NCBI RefSeq assembly: GCF_007859205.1 | Contig: NZ_VOHP01000001.1 | Location: 62,001 to 126,000 of the forward strand | DNA: 64,000 nt | Direction of reading: 5' to 3' | From: Streptococcus sp. sy004 | GTDB lineage: Bacteria; Bacillota; Bacilli; Lactobacillales; Streptococcaceae | Program-made: the position numbers and the translations under genes | In this document: piece by piece, positions 54,701 to 63,195 of the stretch | Numbering within the stretch: position 1 is the first letter of the stretch | Layout of the letters: every line of letters begins with the position of its first letter | Notes under the pieces: model-generated | What the model was told of the DNA's origin: nothing | Seen by the model: the letters and a program-made list of their open reading frames with translations, nothing else | The model's database searches: none

Positions 54701-56735
54701 AAGACTTGAGCAATCAGAACAGGGTTTAACCAGTCGTATCAGTCAGGCAGAAGCGAGAATGCTAAGAGAATACTCAGGCAATCTTTTGGTAGATAGTGGC
54801 AGTGGCTGGACTAATCTGCACCAGAAAGATTTTGTGATCAGTGAGCCTATGTATAGTGGGTCAACCTATACTATTACGTCAAGATGGTGGCGAAGTGATA
54901 ATAGTCGGCTGAACTTTGGCATTCGTCGAAATGCCAGTGATAGTTGGCAATGGATTGACCTGACTTATGACCGTCAGATTGACGCATGGACGGCTACCTT
55001 TACCTTGACCAAGAGCCTCAATGCTGGTGATGTAGTGTCTTTCTTTACGATTGAGCCAACTGGTCGAGGTAGTGCAGCTTGGGCAACCTTGTCTAAGGGG
55101 TCTATTCCCTTGTCTGTTTGGGAACCTAGCTATAAGGAGTTGGTCACAGAGACTAAATTTCATGAAGTTAAAGACACTGTAGATAGCCATAAACGAACCA
55201 TTGCTGAGCAAGGTCAATCGATTAGCCAAGTGGTGCAAACGGCACAAGGTTTGGTGAGCCGAGTTGCCAGTCTAAGTCCATCTAACCTGGTTTATGATCC
55301 GACCTCTTACTCTAAATATCGAGAACGAGAGCCTAATTCTAATCTGTCACTGATACCAACGACTAGCAATTATAAATTGTTACGCATTACTCAAACCAAT
55401 CGGACATCTAGTGGTTGGCGTGGTTTTCAAATGCCGTTACATACTCAAACGTTTGTTTCTGGCGAAAAATTGAGTTATCGGGTTAATTTGTGGGTAGATA
55501 CCTTGCCAGATAGGCCGATAGGTTTTGAGATTAAGGCTGGTGGAGCTATTGGGTCATTCACCATTCGTCCGACTCGAACAGGAAGTGGTCAAATCTTTAC
55601 AGGTACCTTTACTGTCAATCGTACGGTCGTGACGACGGATGACTATGCTTTGCATGTTTGGTTAGAACGTAATGGTCAGGTAGCAATTGGGCAGTTGATG
55701 ATTGTTCGTGGAGATACGCCACCAGAGAGTTTTGTAGATAATACATCTTCTCAACAGATTGCCACAGAAACGCAGATGACAACGTTAGCTGGTTCTTATG
55801 CGATTAGGAATTTGATTTCTGCGGGTTCGTTGATTTCAGGAATTAATCTTGGAGCTAATGGTTATAATCGAATTAGTGGACGAGCTACTCAGATTACAGG
55901 GGATACTTTAATTGATAATGCTGTTATTAAGTCCGCCATGATTGATAAGTTAAAAACAGCTAACTTTGAAGCTGGCAGTATTTCAGGAGTTATCTTATCA
56001 GCAGACTCAATTACAGCTAATCAGTTACAAATAGACCAAGCTTTTTTCAATAAGTTGATGGCTAACGAAGCCTATCTTGGACAGCTATTTGCCAAGAATG
56101 CTTTTATTAGTCAAGTACAAGCCATTGATTTATCAGCTAATCGTATTGTTGGAGGTGTTTTAGCTTCGACAAATGGAGCCTTACGGGCAGATTTGAATAG
56201 CGGAGTCATCAATTTCTTTTCTGAAACGCCTGCTTTACGACGACAAGTAAATGGTTATGGCAATCAATATATCAAGTTTGAGACAGGTGGTTTTACACGA
56301 GATGGTAAAACAGGCTATCGGGCTAACAAGACGATTATTGGTTCTAATCGAAGCAACTCAGAAAGTGCCGAAGGTGGTGATTTTGCAGGGTTACGAATCT
56401 GGAATATGAATCATAGTGATGGTAGTACAGCAGACTTGATTGACGTGGTTGGAGATACAATTGCTTTCCAAGATACAGCAACAGGTAAAACACGTTCACC
56501 TTGGATTTTAGAGACTTATACTCCAACAGGAGATATTCACTTTTATCCTAGTAATGATAATGGGAGACGTCATCACTTGGGGACTGGTGGGAATAAATTT
56601 AAGACGATCTATGGTGAGTCAATTTATGGTGATAATCTTTATGTCCAAGGTGTACGTGTAGCACAAATGTTAAAAGATTTAGCTTTACATGTGGGCTATA
56701 AAGGTAATGATGGTTGGGTTGATAGAATTGGTTAG
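51777..56735 (+). pseudogene. tail-associated/antireceptor protein with an in-frame TAG
   Basis: GTG start 51777, full frame 1652 codons. The N-terminal 350 residues match the prophage tail endopeptidase (Tal) fold (FLLDKSIKTVKWNG, REQLFRIKKPIEQDD, HLGDMVTIKSR). Long coiled coils with Ser/Gln/Thr heptads and two carbohydrate-binding-like segments (LDVGETYTLSVEVKVNSGSG, YRVNLWVDTLPDRP) follow, then a C-terminal shaft. TAG 53985-53987 after TLKET cuts it; CAG to TAG is the simplest origin. It would bind the host wall. Confidence 0.86.
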
Positions 56736-56746
56736 GAGGAAAAATA

Positions 56747-56971
56747 ATGGACGAACAGGCACAACAGGCTTTTAGTTTAACGATTGAGGACTTGACTGGA
56801 CAGTTAGCGACAGCTTTAACAACTAAAAATTTACTTATGATTCAATTATCCGAGTCAGAGCAAATTAAACAGTCCTTAATGGATAGTAATCAATATCTTC
56901 AAGCAAGAGTGGATGAGTTGGAAGCTCTGCTTGATGAAACAACGACACCAACTCAAGAAGGAGAAGAATAA
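56747..56971 (+). CDS. 74-residue coiled-coil tail-region protein
   Basis: Acidic helical protein (IEDLTGQLATALTTKNLL, YLQARVDELEALLDE). AGGAGGAAAAATA ribosome site. It overlaps the next gene by one base. Not recognised. Confidence 0.6.
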   Translation: MDEQAQQAFSLTIEDLTGQLATALTTKNLLMIQLSESEQIKQSLMDSNQYLQARVDELEALLDETTTPTQEGEE

Positions 56972-57336
56972 TGAAAGAAACTAATACAAGCACACTACTT
57001 AATATCTCAGAAATACCTCAACCTTTTGATCTAGCAACAGCTTTGACCTACATGAAGGAAAATAGTGAGTTTGTTCGTTGTAAGTCATCAACACAGGATT
57101 TTTATATGTTTATTGACATGCAAAAACGTCCTGCTATCGTTAATGGTCGACGTCAATTTATTACAGTTGAGACCATTTCAGTATTCAATCAATGGGGAAG
57201 TATCACGACTAATGTGAATATTACAGATATGTTGAATGAAGAGTACTGGATTATGCGATTCGATGAAAACGGTAGTCCTGATTGGTCAGACCCTAATGTA
57301 GCAGAAATAGCAGAAACAACTGGATCAGAAGACTAG
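56971..57336 (+). CDS. 121-residue phage protein of the baseplate-lysis interval
   Basis: Soluble, acidic at the C-terminus. No family recognised. Position between antireceptor and holin genes is typical for small conserved streptococcal phage proteins. Confidence 0.55.
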   Translation: MKETNTSTLLNISEIPQPFDLATALTYMKENSEFVRCKSSTQDFYMFIDMQKRPAIVNGRRQFITVETISVFNQWGSITTNVNITDMLNEEYWIMRFDENGSPDWSDPNVAEIAETTGSED

Positions 57337-57349
57337 AAAGCGTGATGTG

Positions 57350-57778
57350 ATGAATCTACTAGATTTAATAACTGCTTATGCCCCAACTATTGGGGTCATT
57401 GCGACTGCTTTTTTTGGCTATAAGGCTTCTTCAAATGAAAGTACGGGTAAATTACGTTTTGAAGAATTGAAAAGTAACCTCATCACTATCAAAAGTGAAG
57501 TGGACAAGGTTAAGGAAATTGGTCATCAAAACAATCAGGAAGTTAAAGAAGTCAATGATAAGCTGGAGCTTCATGATGAGAGTCACCTGGTTGTTTTATA
57601 TAATCGTCTAAAAAAAGATATTGGTCTAGCCGTTAGCCGAGGTTACACGACTAGTGAGGAGTTTAACTTCATTAGTCGCATGTACACCAATTATCAAGCT
57701 CTTGGTGGTAATGGCTATATTTCTAAACTTTATGAAGACTTTACTCATCTATCAATTAAGGAGGAGCATTATGATTAA
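57350..57778 (+). CDS. 142-residue protein with one membrane helix (holin-associated)
   Basis: N-terminal membrane helix (LITAYAPTIGVIATAFFGY) and a long charged helix. Found at this place, just before holin, in related phages. ATG 57350 chosen over GTG 57347. Overlaps the holin gene by 8 bases. Confidence 0.6.
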   Translation: MNLLDLITAYAPTIGVIATAFFGYKASSNESTGKLRFEELKSNLITIKSEVDKVKEIGHQNNQEVKEVNDKLELHDESHLVVLYNRLKKDIGLAVSRGYTTSEEFNFISRMYTNYQALGGNGYISKLYEDFTHLSIKEEHYD

Positions 57779-57995
57779 CTGGAAAGTCAGATGCAGGCGA
57801 AAGAGCTTTTGGCTCTCTTTGTTTGGCTTGTTGCTATTATTGGCTCAACAACTGGGTGTCAAACTGCCTGACAATATCTCAGAGATTGTCAATACTTTGT
57901 TGTCTATTGCAGTCTTGGTTGGGATTATCAACGATCCAACGACAGCAGGATTGTCAGATAGTGAGCGAGCCATGAGCTATGATAAACCGAAATGA
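57771..57995 (+). CDS. phi-LC3-type holin
   Basis: 74 residues from ATG 57771 (AAGGAGGAGCATT). NWKVRCRRKSFWLSLFGLLL, second helix VNTLLSIAVLVGIINDPTT, ending GLSDSERAMSYDKPK, the signature of the phi-LC3 holin family. Permeabilises the membrane for lysis. Confidence 0.92.
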   Translation: MINWKVRCRRKSFWLSLFGLLLLLAQQLGVKLPDNISEIVNTLLSIAVLVGIINDPTTAGLSDSERAMSYDKPK

Positions 57996-58134
57996 TGTCA
58001 AAGTGATATTAAGTATGCTATGTTTGGTGTTGCCAGGCATAGCGATTGTTTATTTAGTCAGTAACTTATTAGCCATTTGGGAGTTTTTGAACTTCCTGTG
58101 GCTGATAAGTTTTTTAATTTTAGAAAGGATATGA
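57979..58134 (+). CDS. 51-residue second small membrane protein of the lysis cassette
   Basis: ATG 57979 overlaps the holin gene in another frame. Two hydrophobic helices (VILSMLCLVLPGIAIVYLVS, FLNFLWLISFLIL). Possibly a second holin or antiholin. It ends two bases before the endolysin start. Confidence 0.6.
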   Translation: MINRNDVKVILSMLCLVLPGIAIVYLVSNLLAIWEFLNFLWLISFLILERI

Positions 58135-58136
58135 AG

Positions 58137-58886
58137 ATGACAAGTGTTGTAGAAGTTGTTAATTGGGCAAAAGGCTTGGCAGATAGTGGCCAAGGTGCAG
58201 ATATTGACGGTATGTGGGGGACACAATGTGTGGATATTGTCAACTGGGTGACGACCAAATATTTTGGTAAAGCCTTGTGGGGCAATGCCATTGATTTGAT
58301 GGCTAGTGCTGAAAGCCACAAATTTGAGTGTCACTATATGCCAACTGCAGCTAACCCACGAACAGGAGCTGTCTTTGTCATGTCTGTGCCAGATCATGGT
58401 TTTGGTCATACTGGTTTAGTGATTGAAGATAGTGATGGCTATAGTATGCGAACGATTGAACAAAACATTGATGGCTATTCTGATGTCAATGGTGATGGCA
58501 TCAATGATCAACTGCAATTTGGCGGTCCAGCTCGTTATAATACTCGAGATTTTACTGGTGTGATTGGTTGGTTTTATCCACCTTATGACACAGCTCAACC
58601 AGTTATTGATGAACCGTTGATGACAAGCAATCCACAAAAGCTCAAAGATGAAAAAGGAACGTTCACTGTAGAAGTTGCAGCATTAAATGTCCGAAATCAA
58701 CCAAGTTTATCAGGGGATATTCAAGCAGTCTATGGTAAGAATATGACCGTCAACTACGATAGTGTTTATCAATCTGACGGCTACATTTGGATTTCTTACG
58801 TCAGCTATACAGGAGAGCGTCGTTATCTCGCTTGTGGTAAAGAGAAGAACGGACGCAACATTGCACCGTTTGGGTCGTTTAAGTGA
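58137..58886 (+). CDS. CHAP-SH3 endolysin
   Basis: 249 residues from ATG 58137 (GAAAGGATATGAAG). N-terminal CHAP domain with catalytic Cys in MWGTQCVDIVNW and His in DHGFGHTGLVIE. C-terminal SH3-type wall-binding domain (VAALNVRNQPSLSG, YDSVYQSDGYIWISYVS). Cleaves streptococcal peptidoglycan after holin action. Intact, unlike several structural genes. Confidence 0.93.
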   Translation: MTSVVEVVNWAKGLADSGQGADIDGMWGTQCVDIVNWVTTKYFGKALWGNAIDLMASAESHKFECHYMPTAANPRTGAVFVMSVPDHGFGHTGLVIEDSDGYSMRTIEQNIDGYSDVNGDGINDQLQFGGPARYNTRDFTGVIGWFYPPYDTAQPVIDEPLMTSNPQKLKDEKGTFTVEVAALNVRNQPSLSGDIQAVYGKNMTVNYDSVYQSDGYIWISYVSYTGERRYLACGKEKNGRNIAPFGSFK

Positions 58887-58901
58887 TAGAATAGAAAGGT
58901 T

Positions 58902-58930
58902 AAAAGCAGTAGTCTATGGCTACTGCTTTT
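58902..58930 (+). terminator. terminator of the lysis genes
   Basis: AAAAGCAGTAG (58902-58912), seven-base loop, CTACTGCTTTT (58920-58930), T-run. Confidence 0.9.
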
Positions 58931-58960
58931 TTATTTTATCTCATTTTATCTAGCTATTTC

Positions 58961-58990
58961 TTGACAGGTGACGATATGATATGTCATAAT
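58961..58990 (+). promoter_or_regulatory. promoter of the terminal structured RNA
   Basis: TTGACA (58961-58966), 18 bases, CATAAT (58985-58990). No reading frame of note follows for 250 bases. Confidence 0.7.
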
Positions 58991-58996
58991 GAGGAT

Positions 58997-59226
58997 GAAT
59001 AAGAATGGTAAGTACCCCTTTCCTTTATTCCGACCTATCAGTCGTTAAACTGAGTGATTTATCTATGGTGACATAGACATATAGCAGAGGCACGCTATAT
59101 GGCTTGGCAGAGCTTAAAAACTGTTCCCTGGTGACAAGCCTAAGAAGCACTAAGGGGAGTTAGTGATTACTTTTCACTAATCGTTGACCTATGAGCAGGG
59201 GTCGAAACCTGCTCCGTGCTTTTTTA
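58997..59226 (+). ncRNA. structured RNA upstream of the PBECR4-like gene
   Basis: About 230 bases without a gene but with several perfect hairpins: CTATG/CATAG (about 59064), ATATAGC/GCTATAT (about 59079-59100), GGCTTG/CAAGCC (59101-59140), TTAGTG/CACTAA (about 59160-59179) and GAGCAGG/CCTGCTC (59193-59214). The end CGTGC (59215-59219), just before the T-run, can pair with GCACG at 59090-59094, and CCCCTT near 59034 with AAGGGG near 59152. It starts at its own promoter and ends at a T-run 20 bases before a predicted RNase gene. Confidence 0.68.
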
Positions 59227-59245
59227 TTTTATAGTGGAGTTTTGT

Positions 59246-59749
59246 GTGGAATTAAGAGACCTTGTTGAAGATTATCGAGAAAAATTTGTCGGAAAATCAT
59301 GCCAAGTTTCCACTAATTACAAAAATCTATCTCAAATAGTAGTTAGTTTTCAAACTACAGATTTACATCATCTTTTAGGACTTCATAAATTAACAAATGA
59401 TTATGCGAGTAAGACGATAGAGCAGATTATTGTCGGAACTTTTATTATTGAAAATTTTAAAGGAAATTCTAATTTTAGAGAAGTTAAAGAAAGAATTTCA
59501 TTGTATCCATTTATTATTGATATCTTTATCCATCAGGCAACAGATTATTGTGTTATTCGTAAAGATTTATCTCGTAACACAATGAATCTTGATTTAATCT
59601 TCTTTGAAGGTAATAAGCGTGAGGTTACTGTTTTAGGATTAAGAAGATCTAAAGAAGGTATCTACAGATTAGTGACATTACATCGCTCATTAGCCAAAAA
59701 ATATGCAAGAGTTAGAAAGACAAAAATCACTCAAATAAAATGGTTATAG
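59246..59749 (+). CDS. PBECR4-like RNase domain protein, putative toxin
   Basis: 167 residues from GTG 59246 (GGAG at seven bases). The block VVSFQTTDLHHLLGLHKLTN near the N-terminus matches the phage-Barnase-EndoU-ColicinE5/D-RelE-like nuclease 4 (PBECR4) pattern as I remember it, and the C-terminal strand pattern DLIFFEGN, VTVLGLRRSKEGIYRLVTLH fits a compact RNase fold. The RNA gene plus terminator directly upstream is the layout of type III toxin-antitoxin loci. Alternative: a solitary lysogenic conversion protein. Confidence 0.6.
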   Translation: MELRDLVEDYREKFVGKSCQVSTNYKNLSQIVVSFQTTDLHHLLGLHKLTNDYASKTIEQIIVGTFIIENFKGNSNFREVKERISLYPFIIDIFIHQATDYCVIRKDLSRNTMNLDLIFFEGNKREVTVLGLRRSKEGIYRLVTLHRSLAKKYARVRKTKITQIKWL

Positions 59750-59887
59750 AACATAAGAATGAAAATTGATATTTGAGGGCAGAAAAGGTTCCTGTCGCAC
59801 TCTATAAAGGGTATCTGAGATGCTGGGTACGCTGACCATCCAAATACTTAACATTCAGAATTCCTCGGTTAAAACCGAGGTTTTTTT
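59750..59887 (+). terminator. structured 3' region and terminator after the PBECR4-like gene
   Basis: About 110 gene-free bases that include several short complementary segments, closed by a perfect terminator CCTCGGTT (59863-59870), AA, AACCGAGG (59873-59880) and a T-run. From 59888 to 59990 the AT-rich DNA shows nothing further. Confidence 0.8.
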
Positions 59888-59994
59888 ATTTTATAAAGAA
59901 TAAATATTCCTTACTATAACAATAATTTGATTCGTGTTATTCAACACTAGTAGTTTCTTGATTATGTTGGGAGTATTTAAGTAAGTAAATTTTT

Positions 59995-60024
59995 TGTTGT
60001 TTTTGCCCCAAATTTGCCCCAAAA
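59995..60024 (+). repeat. right copy of the terminal repeat, probable integrase arm sites
   Basis: TGTTGTTTTTGCCCCAAAT followed 11 bases later by another TTGCCCCAAAA, the same arrangement as at 20185-20215. Confidence 0.5.
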
Positions 60025-60097
60025 GTTGATAATTATTATCAAATCTTATTAGATTAAAAACTCTAAAAGTATTGATGTTATAAGATTTATAATAGAT

Positions 60098-60131
60098 AAA
60101 AAAGAATGAAATTGCTTGATTTCATTCTTTT
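60098..60131 (-). terminator. phage-end terminator facing the orphaned mnmE start
   Basis: Perfect 13-bp stem AAAAGAATGAAAT (60100-60112) with ATTTCATTCTTTT (60119-60131). The right arm includes the att core. Read leftwards, i.e. from the old mnmE promoter, it ends in TTTTTT. Confidence 0.75.
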
Positions 60132-60139
60132 GTGATCAT
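60124..60139 (-). other. attR core with the native mnmE start
   Basis: ATTCTTTTGTGATCAT. Read on the minus strand it gives ATG ATC ACA AAA GAA, the bacterial first five codons of mnmE, then TGA in phage DNA. Confidence 0.82.
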
Positions 60140-60192
60140 TTGTATTCCTTTAATGTTATCAGTAAGATTAGATGTTATAGTTTATTATATCA
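60137..60192 (-). promoter_or_regulatory. orphaned native mnmE promoter and ribosome site
   Basis: Minus strand: extended -10 TGATATAAT (60184-60192), then AAAGGAATACAA directly before ATG 60139. It now drives only a five-codon stub into the phage-end terminator. Confidence 0.72.
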
Positions 60193-60228
60193 TGTATTTA
60201 AGTTTAGAGTTTGATTAGGTTAACTCTT

Positions 60229-61011
60229 CTAAACCATAATATAACGCAATTCCAAATGTGGTAAACGAAGATGGTAGGGATTTTCAAATGTTTCTAGAAT
60301 AAGAAAATTTTGAATGCCCTTGTCACGATGTAGTTGCTTGAGTCGTTGGTCAATCTGATCCTGATGGATATGTTCGGCATGGATATGTTTTTGGTTAAGG
60401 CAAATACTAAGACGCTCTGGCTGGTTCAAGCATTCCTTGACTTTGACGGCTAAATATTGCTGCCAAGTCTTATTTTGATAAGTGTAGTAGCAGCCAAGAC
60501 GATTGTCGTATTGGAGGCCTTGTTCTTCTAATTTGAGTAAGGCTTGGCGAGCCTGTTGGTGGTAGTTAGCCGATAGGATTTTTCCTTGAAAATCAAAAAG
60601 CAGAAAGTCATCATTTTGATCTTGCAAATGGGACTTGTGGGTCTTGTCAAGTTGCTCAGATAGTAGGAGTTGATCTTGAAGATTTTGCAGATAGGCCTTG
60701 TCTTTTTCAACCTGTTTTTCGATTTGTGTAATTTTCTCCCTAGCTTCTTGAATAATTTTGCTCATGTCAATGGTGTCTGCGTCAAGAATATAATTGTTGA
60801 AATCCTTGAGTGGCAAGCCATAATCCGCACACATCTTAATCAAGGCAACATAAGGAATATGAGAATGAGAATAGTAGCGGTAACCATTGTCTTGGTTAAT
60901 ATGACTAGGAGATAGAATGCCGATTTTTTCATAGTAGCGTAGGGCTTTGACATGAATGCCTGAAAATTTACTTAACTGACCAATGGTTAAAAAATGTTGA
61001 AAATCTGCCAT
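60229..61011 (-). CDS. MerR-family regulator
   Basis: 260 residues from ATG 61011; the upstream frame has no ribosome site. N-terminal MerR winged helix (LTIGQLSKFSGIHVKALRYYEKIGILSP, GYRYYSHSHIPYVALIKMC), a long coiled coil (about 95-130) and a GyrI-like effector domain. Divergent from a metal-transporting ATPase gene whose promoter has the 19-base spacer that MerR proteins remodel, so metal-responsive control is likely. The effector domain is larger than in the classical metal MerRs. Confidence 0.85.
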   Translation of the reverse strand: MADFQHFLTIGQLSKFSGIHVKALRYYEKIGILSPSHINQDNGYRYYSHSHIPYVALIKMCADYGLPLKDFNNYILDADTIDMSKIIQEAREKITQIEKQVEKDKAYLQNLQDQLLLSEQLDKTHKSHLQDQNDDFLLFDFQGKILSANYHQQARQALLKLEEQGLQYDNRLGCYYTYQNKTWQQYLAVKVKECLNQPERLSICLNQKHIHAEHIHQDQIDQRLKQLHRDKGIQNFLILETFENPYHLRLPHLELRYIMV

Positions 61012-61018
61012 AAAATGC

Positions 61019-61049
61019 TTGACCTTCCCTTTACAGTATAGTTTATAAT
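61019..61049 (+). promoter_or_regulatory. MerR-type promoter of the P-type ATPase gene
   Basis: TTGACC (61019-61024), 19-base spacer, TATAAT (61044-61049). The elongated spacer is the hallmark of MerR-activated promoters. Confidence 0.82.
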
Positions 61050-61106
61050 AAGAGTATAACAAATCAAGAAAGCTTTTCCAAGCTATTCGATTAAAGGAGA
61101 ATTTTT

Positions 61107-63047
61107 ATGAGTGAGAAAAAACATAATCACAATCATAGTCATAAACATAATCACAACCATAAACATAGCCATAGCAAGCTAAAAGTATCACCAATGGTCT
61201 TGTTTTTCGTTGGTATTGGTATTTTTATTCTAGGATTATTATTACCTGTTAGTGATACGGTTAAGGCGATTTTCTCAACAGTTGCTATGTTGGTGTCAGG
61301 CTACCATGTTATGTGGGAGGGAATTGAAGATACCATTCAAAAAACTAAGGAAAAAGGAAAATTCACTCCAAATACACATATTTTGATGACTTTAGCAGCC
61401 ATTGGAGCGGTTTTACTGGGTGAGGCGACCGAATCAGCACTGTTGATTTTTATCTTTGCGGGAGCTCATTTCCTTGAAGAATATGTGGAAGGACGCAGCC
61501 AACGTGAAATCACTAAATTGCTACAATTAAATCCAACTGAAGCACGCCGTCTATCTGGTGATGGTAATGTGGAGGTTGTGCCGGTGGATCAGTTGGCAAT
61601 CGGAGATCGTGTTCAGGTGTTGAATGGTGGTCAAGTGCCAACGGATGGGGTAATCATTGAAGGAACGACAAGCATTGATGAATCTACTATCAATGGTGAG
61701 TCAATTCCACGTGAAAAAACAGTGGGTGATACGGTATTTGGTTCAACCATAAATGGTAACAGCACCTTTGTCATGGAAGTGACCAAGGATAGTTCAGACA
61801 CGGTTTTTTCTCGTATTTTGCAACTGGTAGAGGCTTCTCAAAGCAACCTATCTCCAACGGCAAGTCGTATTCGAGCTTTTGAACCAGTTTATGTGAATAT
61901 TGTCCTTTTGGTGTTTCTTGCCTTGATGTTTGTTGGGCCACTGGTCTTTAACTGGACCTTGGCTAAGACTTTCTCAATCGGTTTGACCTTTATGGTGTCA
62001 GCGTCGCCATGTGCTTTGGCTGTTTCTGCAGTGCCAGCGACCCTAGCAGGCATTTCTAACCTAGCTCGTCAAGGAGTCTTGTTTAAGGGTGGGGCTTATC
62101 TGTCTAACCTTAGTGACTTGAAAGCAATTGCTTTTGATAAAACAGGTACTTTGACAGAAGGAAAACCAAAGGTGGTTGACTATCGCTTTGAGCAAGATGT
62201 GGTGAGTAATGACGAATTACAGGCTATCTTGGTTGGTATGGAGCAGCAATCCAACCATCCTCTTGCAACGGCTATTGTGAATTATTTTATGCCTAATCTA
62301 GTGGTAGATGTGCCAAGTTTGGAGATCGAAACTCGCCTTGGAGAAGGGATTATCGCAGATTATCAAGGGTATCGTTACCGCATTGCCAAGCCAAGTTCAT
62401 TTGAAACAATTTCTCAAACTTGGTTGACGGTTAAAGAGGAAGAAGAGAGTCAAGGACGTACGGTTGTTATGGTGGCTATTGATAATCAAGTCGTTGGATT
62501 TATTGCAATTCAAGATGTGCCTCAAGAAAGTGCCTTGACAGCCATTGATTATTTCAATAAAGCTGGCGTGAGAACGGTAATGATTACAGGTGATGCTAAA
62601 CTGACTGGTGAAGCAATTGGACGTCAGTTGGGGATCGCAGACATCGCTGCTAATGTCATGCCAGAGCAAAAGGCTGAGATTATCAAAACTCAACAAGCCA
62701 ACTATGGTTTGACAGCTATGTTGGGTGACGGAGTGAATGATGCACCGGCCTTAGTAACGGCGGATATTGGGATTGCCATGGGAGAAGGAACAGATGTGGC
62801 GATTGAAACAGCAGATGTTGTTTTGATGAAAAATGATTTGTTGAAACTGATGGAAGCCCACCAAGTATCGAAACGTTTAAAAAACGTTATTTTACAAAAC
62901 ATTGTCTTTTCAATGCTCGTTGTCTTTCTACTTATTGGCTTAACTTTCTTTGGTAATCTCTCAGTGGTGGCCAGTGTGACACTACATGAAGGGTCAACCT
63001 TACTTGTATTACTAAATAGTCTACGTTTGCTACTCAAAGGAAACTAA
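61107..63047 (+). CDS. P1B-4-type metal-transporting ATPase
   Basis: 646 residues. His-rich N-terminus (about residues 6-24), no Cys heavy-metal-binding domain. Transmembrane metal motif SPC (SASPCALAV), phosphorylation DKTGTLTEG, TGE-like GESIPREK, MLGDGVNDAP hinge, and the last helix motif HEGSTLLVLLNSLRLL. SPC plus HEG(G/S)T define the P1B-4 group (PmtA/CzcP-like, Fe/Co/Zn efflux). The His-rich tail and MerR neighbour support metal detoxification; the metal is not fixed. Confidence 0.9.
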   Translation: MSEKKHNHNHSHKHNHNHKHSHSKLKVSPMVLFFVGIGIFILGLLLPVSDTVKAIFSTVAMLVSGYHVMWEGIEDTIQKTKEKGKFTPNTHILMTLAAIGAVLLGEATESALLIFIFAGAHFLEEYVEGRSQREITKLLQLNPTEARRLSGDGNVEVVPVDQLAIGDRVQVLNGGQVPTDGVIIEGTTSIDESTINGESIPREKTVGDTVFGSTINGNSTFVMEVTKDSSDTVFSRILQLVEASQSNLSPTASRIRAFEPVYVNIVLLVFLALMFVGPLVFNWTLAKTFSIGLTFMVSASPCALAVSAVPATLAGISNLARQGVLFKGGAYLSNLSDLKAIAFDKTGTLTEGKPKVVDYRFEQDVVSNDELQAILVGMEQQSNHPLATAIVNYFMPNLVVDVPSLEIETRLGEGIIADYQGYRYRIAKPSSFETISQTWLTVKEEEESQGRTVVMVAIDNQVVGFIAIQDVPQESALTAIDYFNKAGVRTVMITGDAKLTGEAIGRQLGIADIAANVMPEQKAEIIKTQQANYGLTAMLGDGVNDAPALVTADIGIAMGEGTDVAIETADVVLMKNDLLKLMEAHQVSKRLKNVILQNIVFSMLVVFLLIGLTFFGNLSVVASVTLHEGSTLLVLLNSLRLLLKGN

Positions 63048-63053
63048 ATTTGT

Positions 63054-63086
63054 AACTGACTACTTGTTTTAGGTAGTCAGTTTTTC
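63054..63086 (+). terminator. terminator of the P-type ATPase gene
   Basis: AACTGACTAC (63054-63063), nine-base loop, GTAGTCAGTT (63073-63082), T-run. Confidence 0.88.
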
Positions 63087-63195
63087 ATTGTAGAAAATAT
63101 CAAGCTTTTGTGGCTACTTCTTACTAAACACTATGATTTTTATTAAAAATATGCTATAATAAACAGTAAAACTATCAGGAAAAAAGGTTGTTCAG

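Larger units (their letters stand above)
20133..60133. mobile_element. prophage inserted at the 5' end of mnmE
   Basis: About 40.0 kb bounded by the direct repeat ATTCTTTTGT (20133-20142 and 60124-60133). Contains integrase, CI/Cro switch, replication, packaging, head, tail and lysis modules in canonical siphovirus order with HK97-type head genes. Several genes are broken (nonsense at 26788, 32370, 33424, 38245, 53985; frameshifts near 30440 and 48390; deletion near 33030), so it is probably unable to form plaques. No classical exotoxin gene was recognised. Confidence 0.95.

Noticed and set aside
59180-59220. tRNA or tmRNA 3' domain, because GGTCGAAA in a GC stem resembles a T-arm
   Set aside because: No acceptor stem, anticodon arm or tag-peptide frame could be placed around it.
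59995-60024. TGTTGTTTT-TGCCCCAAAT repeat as the att core
   Set aside because: The two copies differ by an indel and further bases and have a two-box structure, while ATTCTTTTGT at the mnmE start is exact and reconstructs the broken gene. Kept as probable arm sites.
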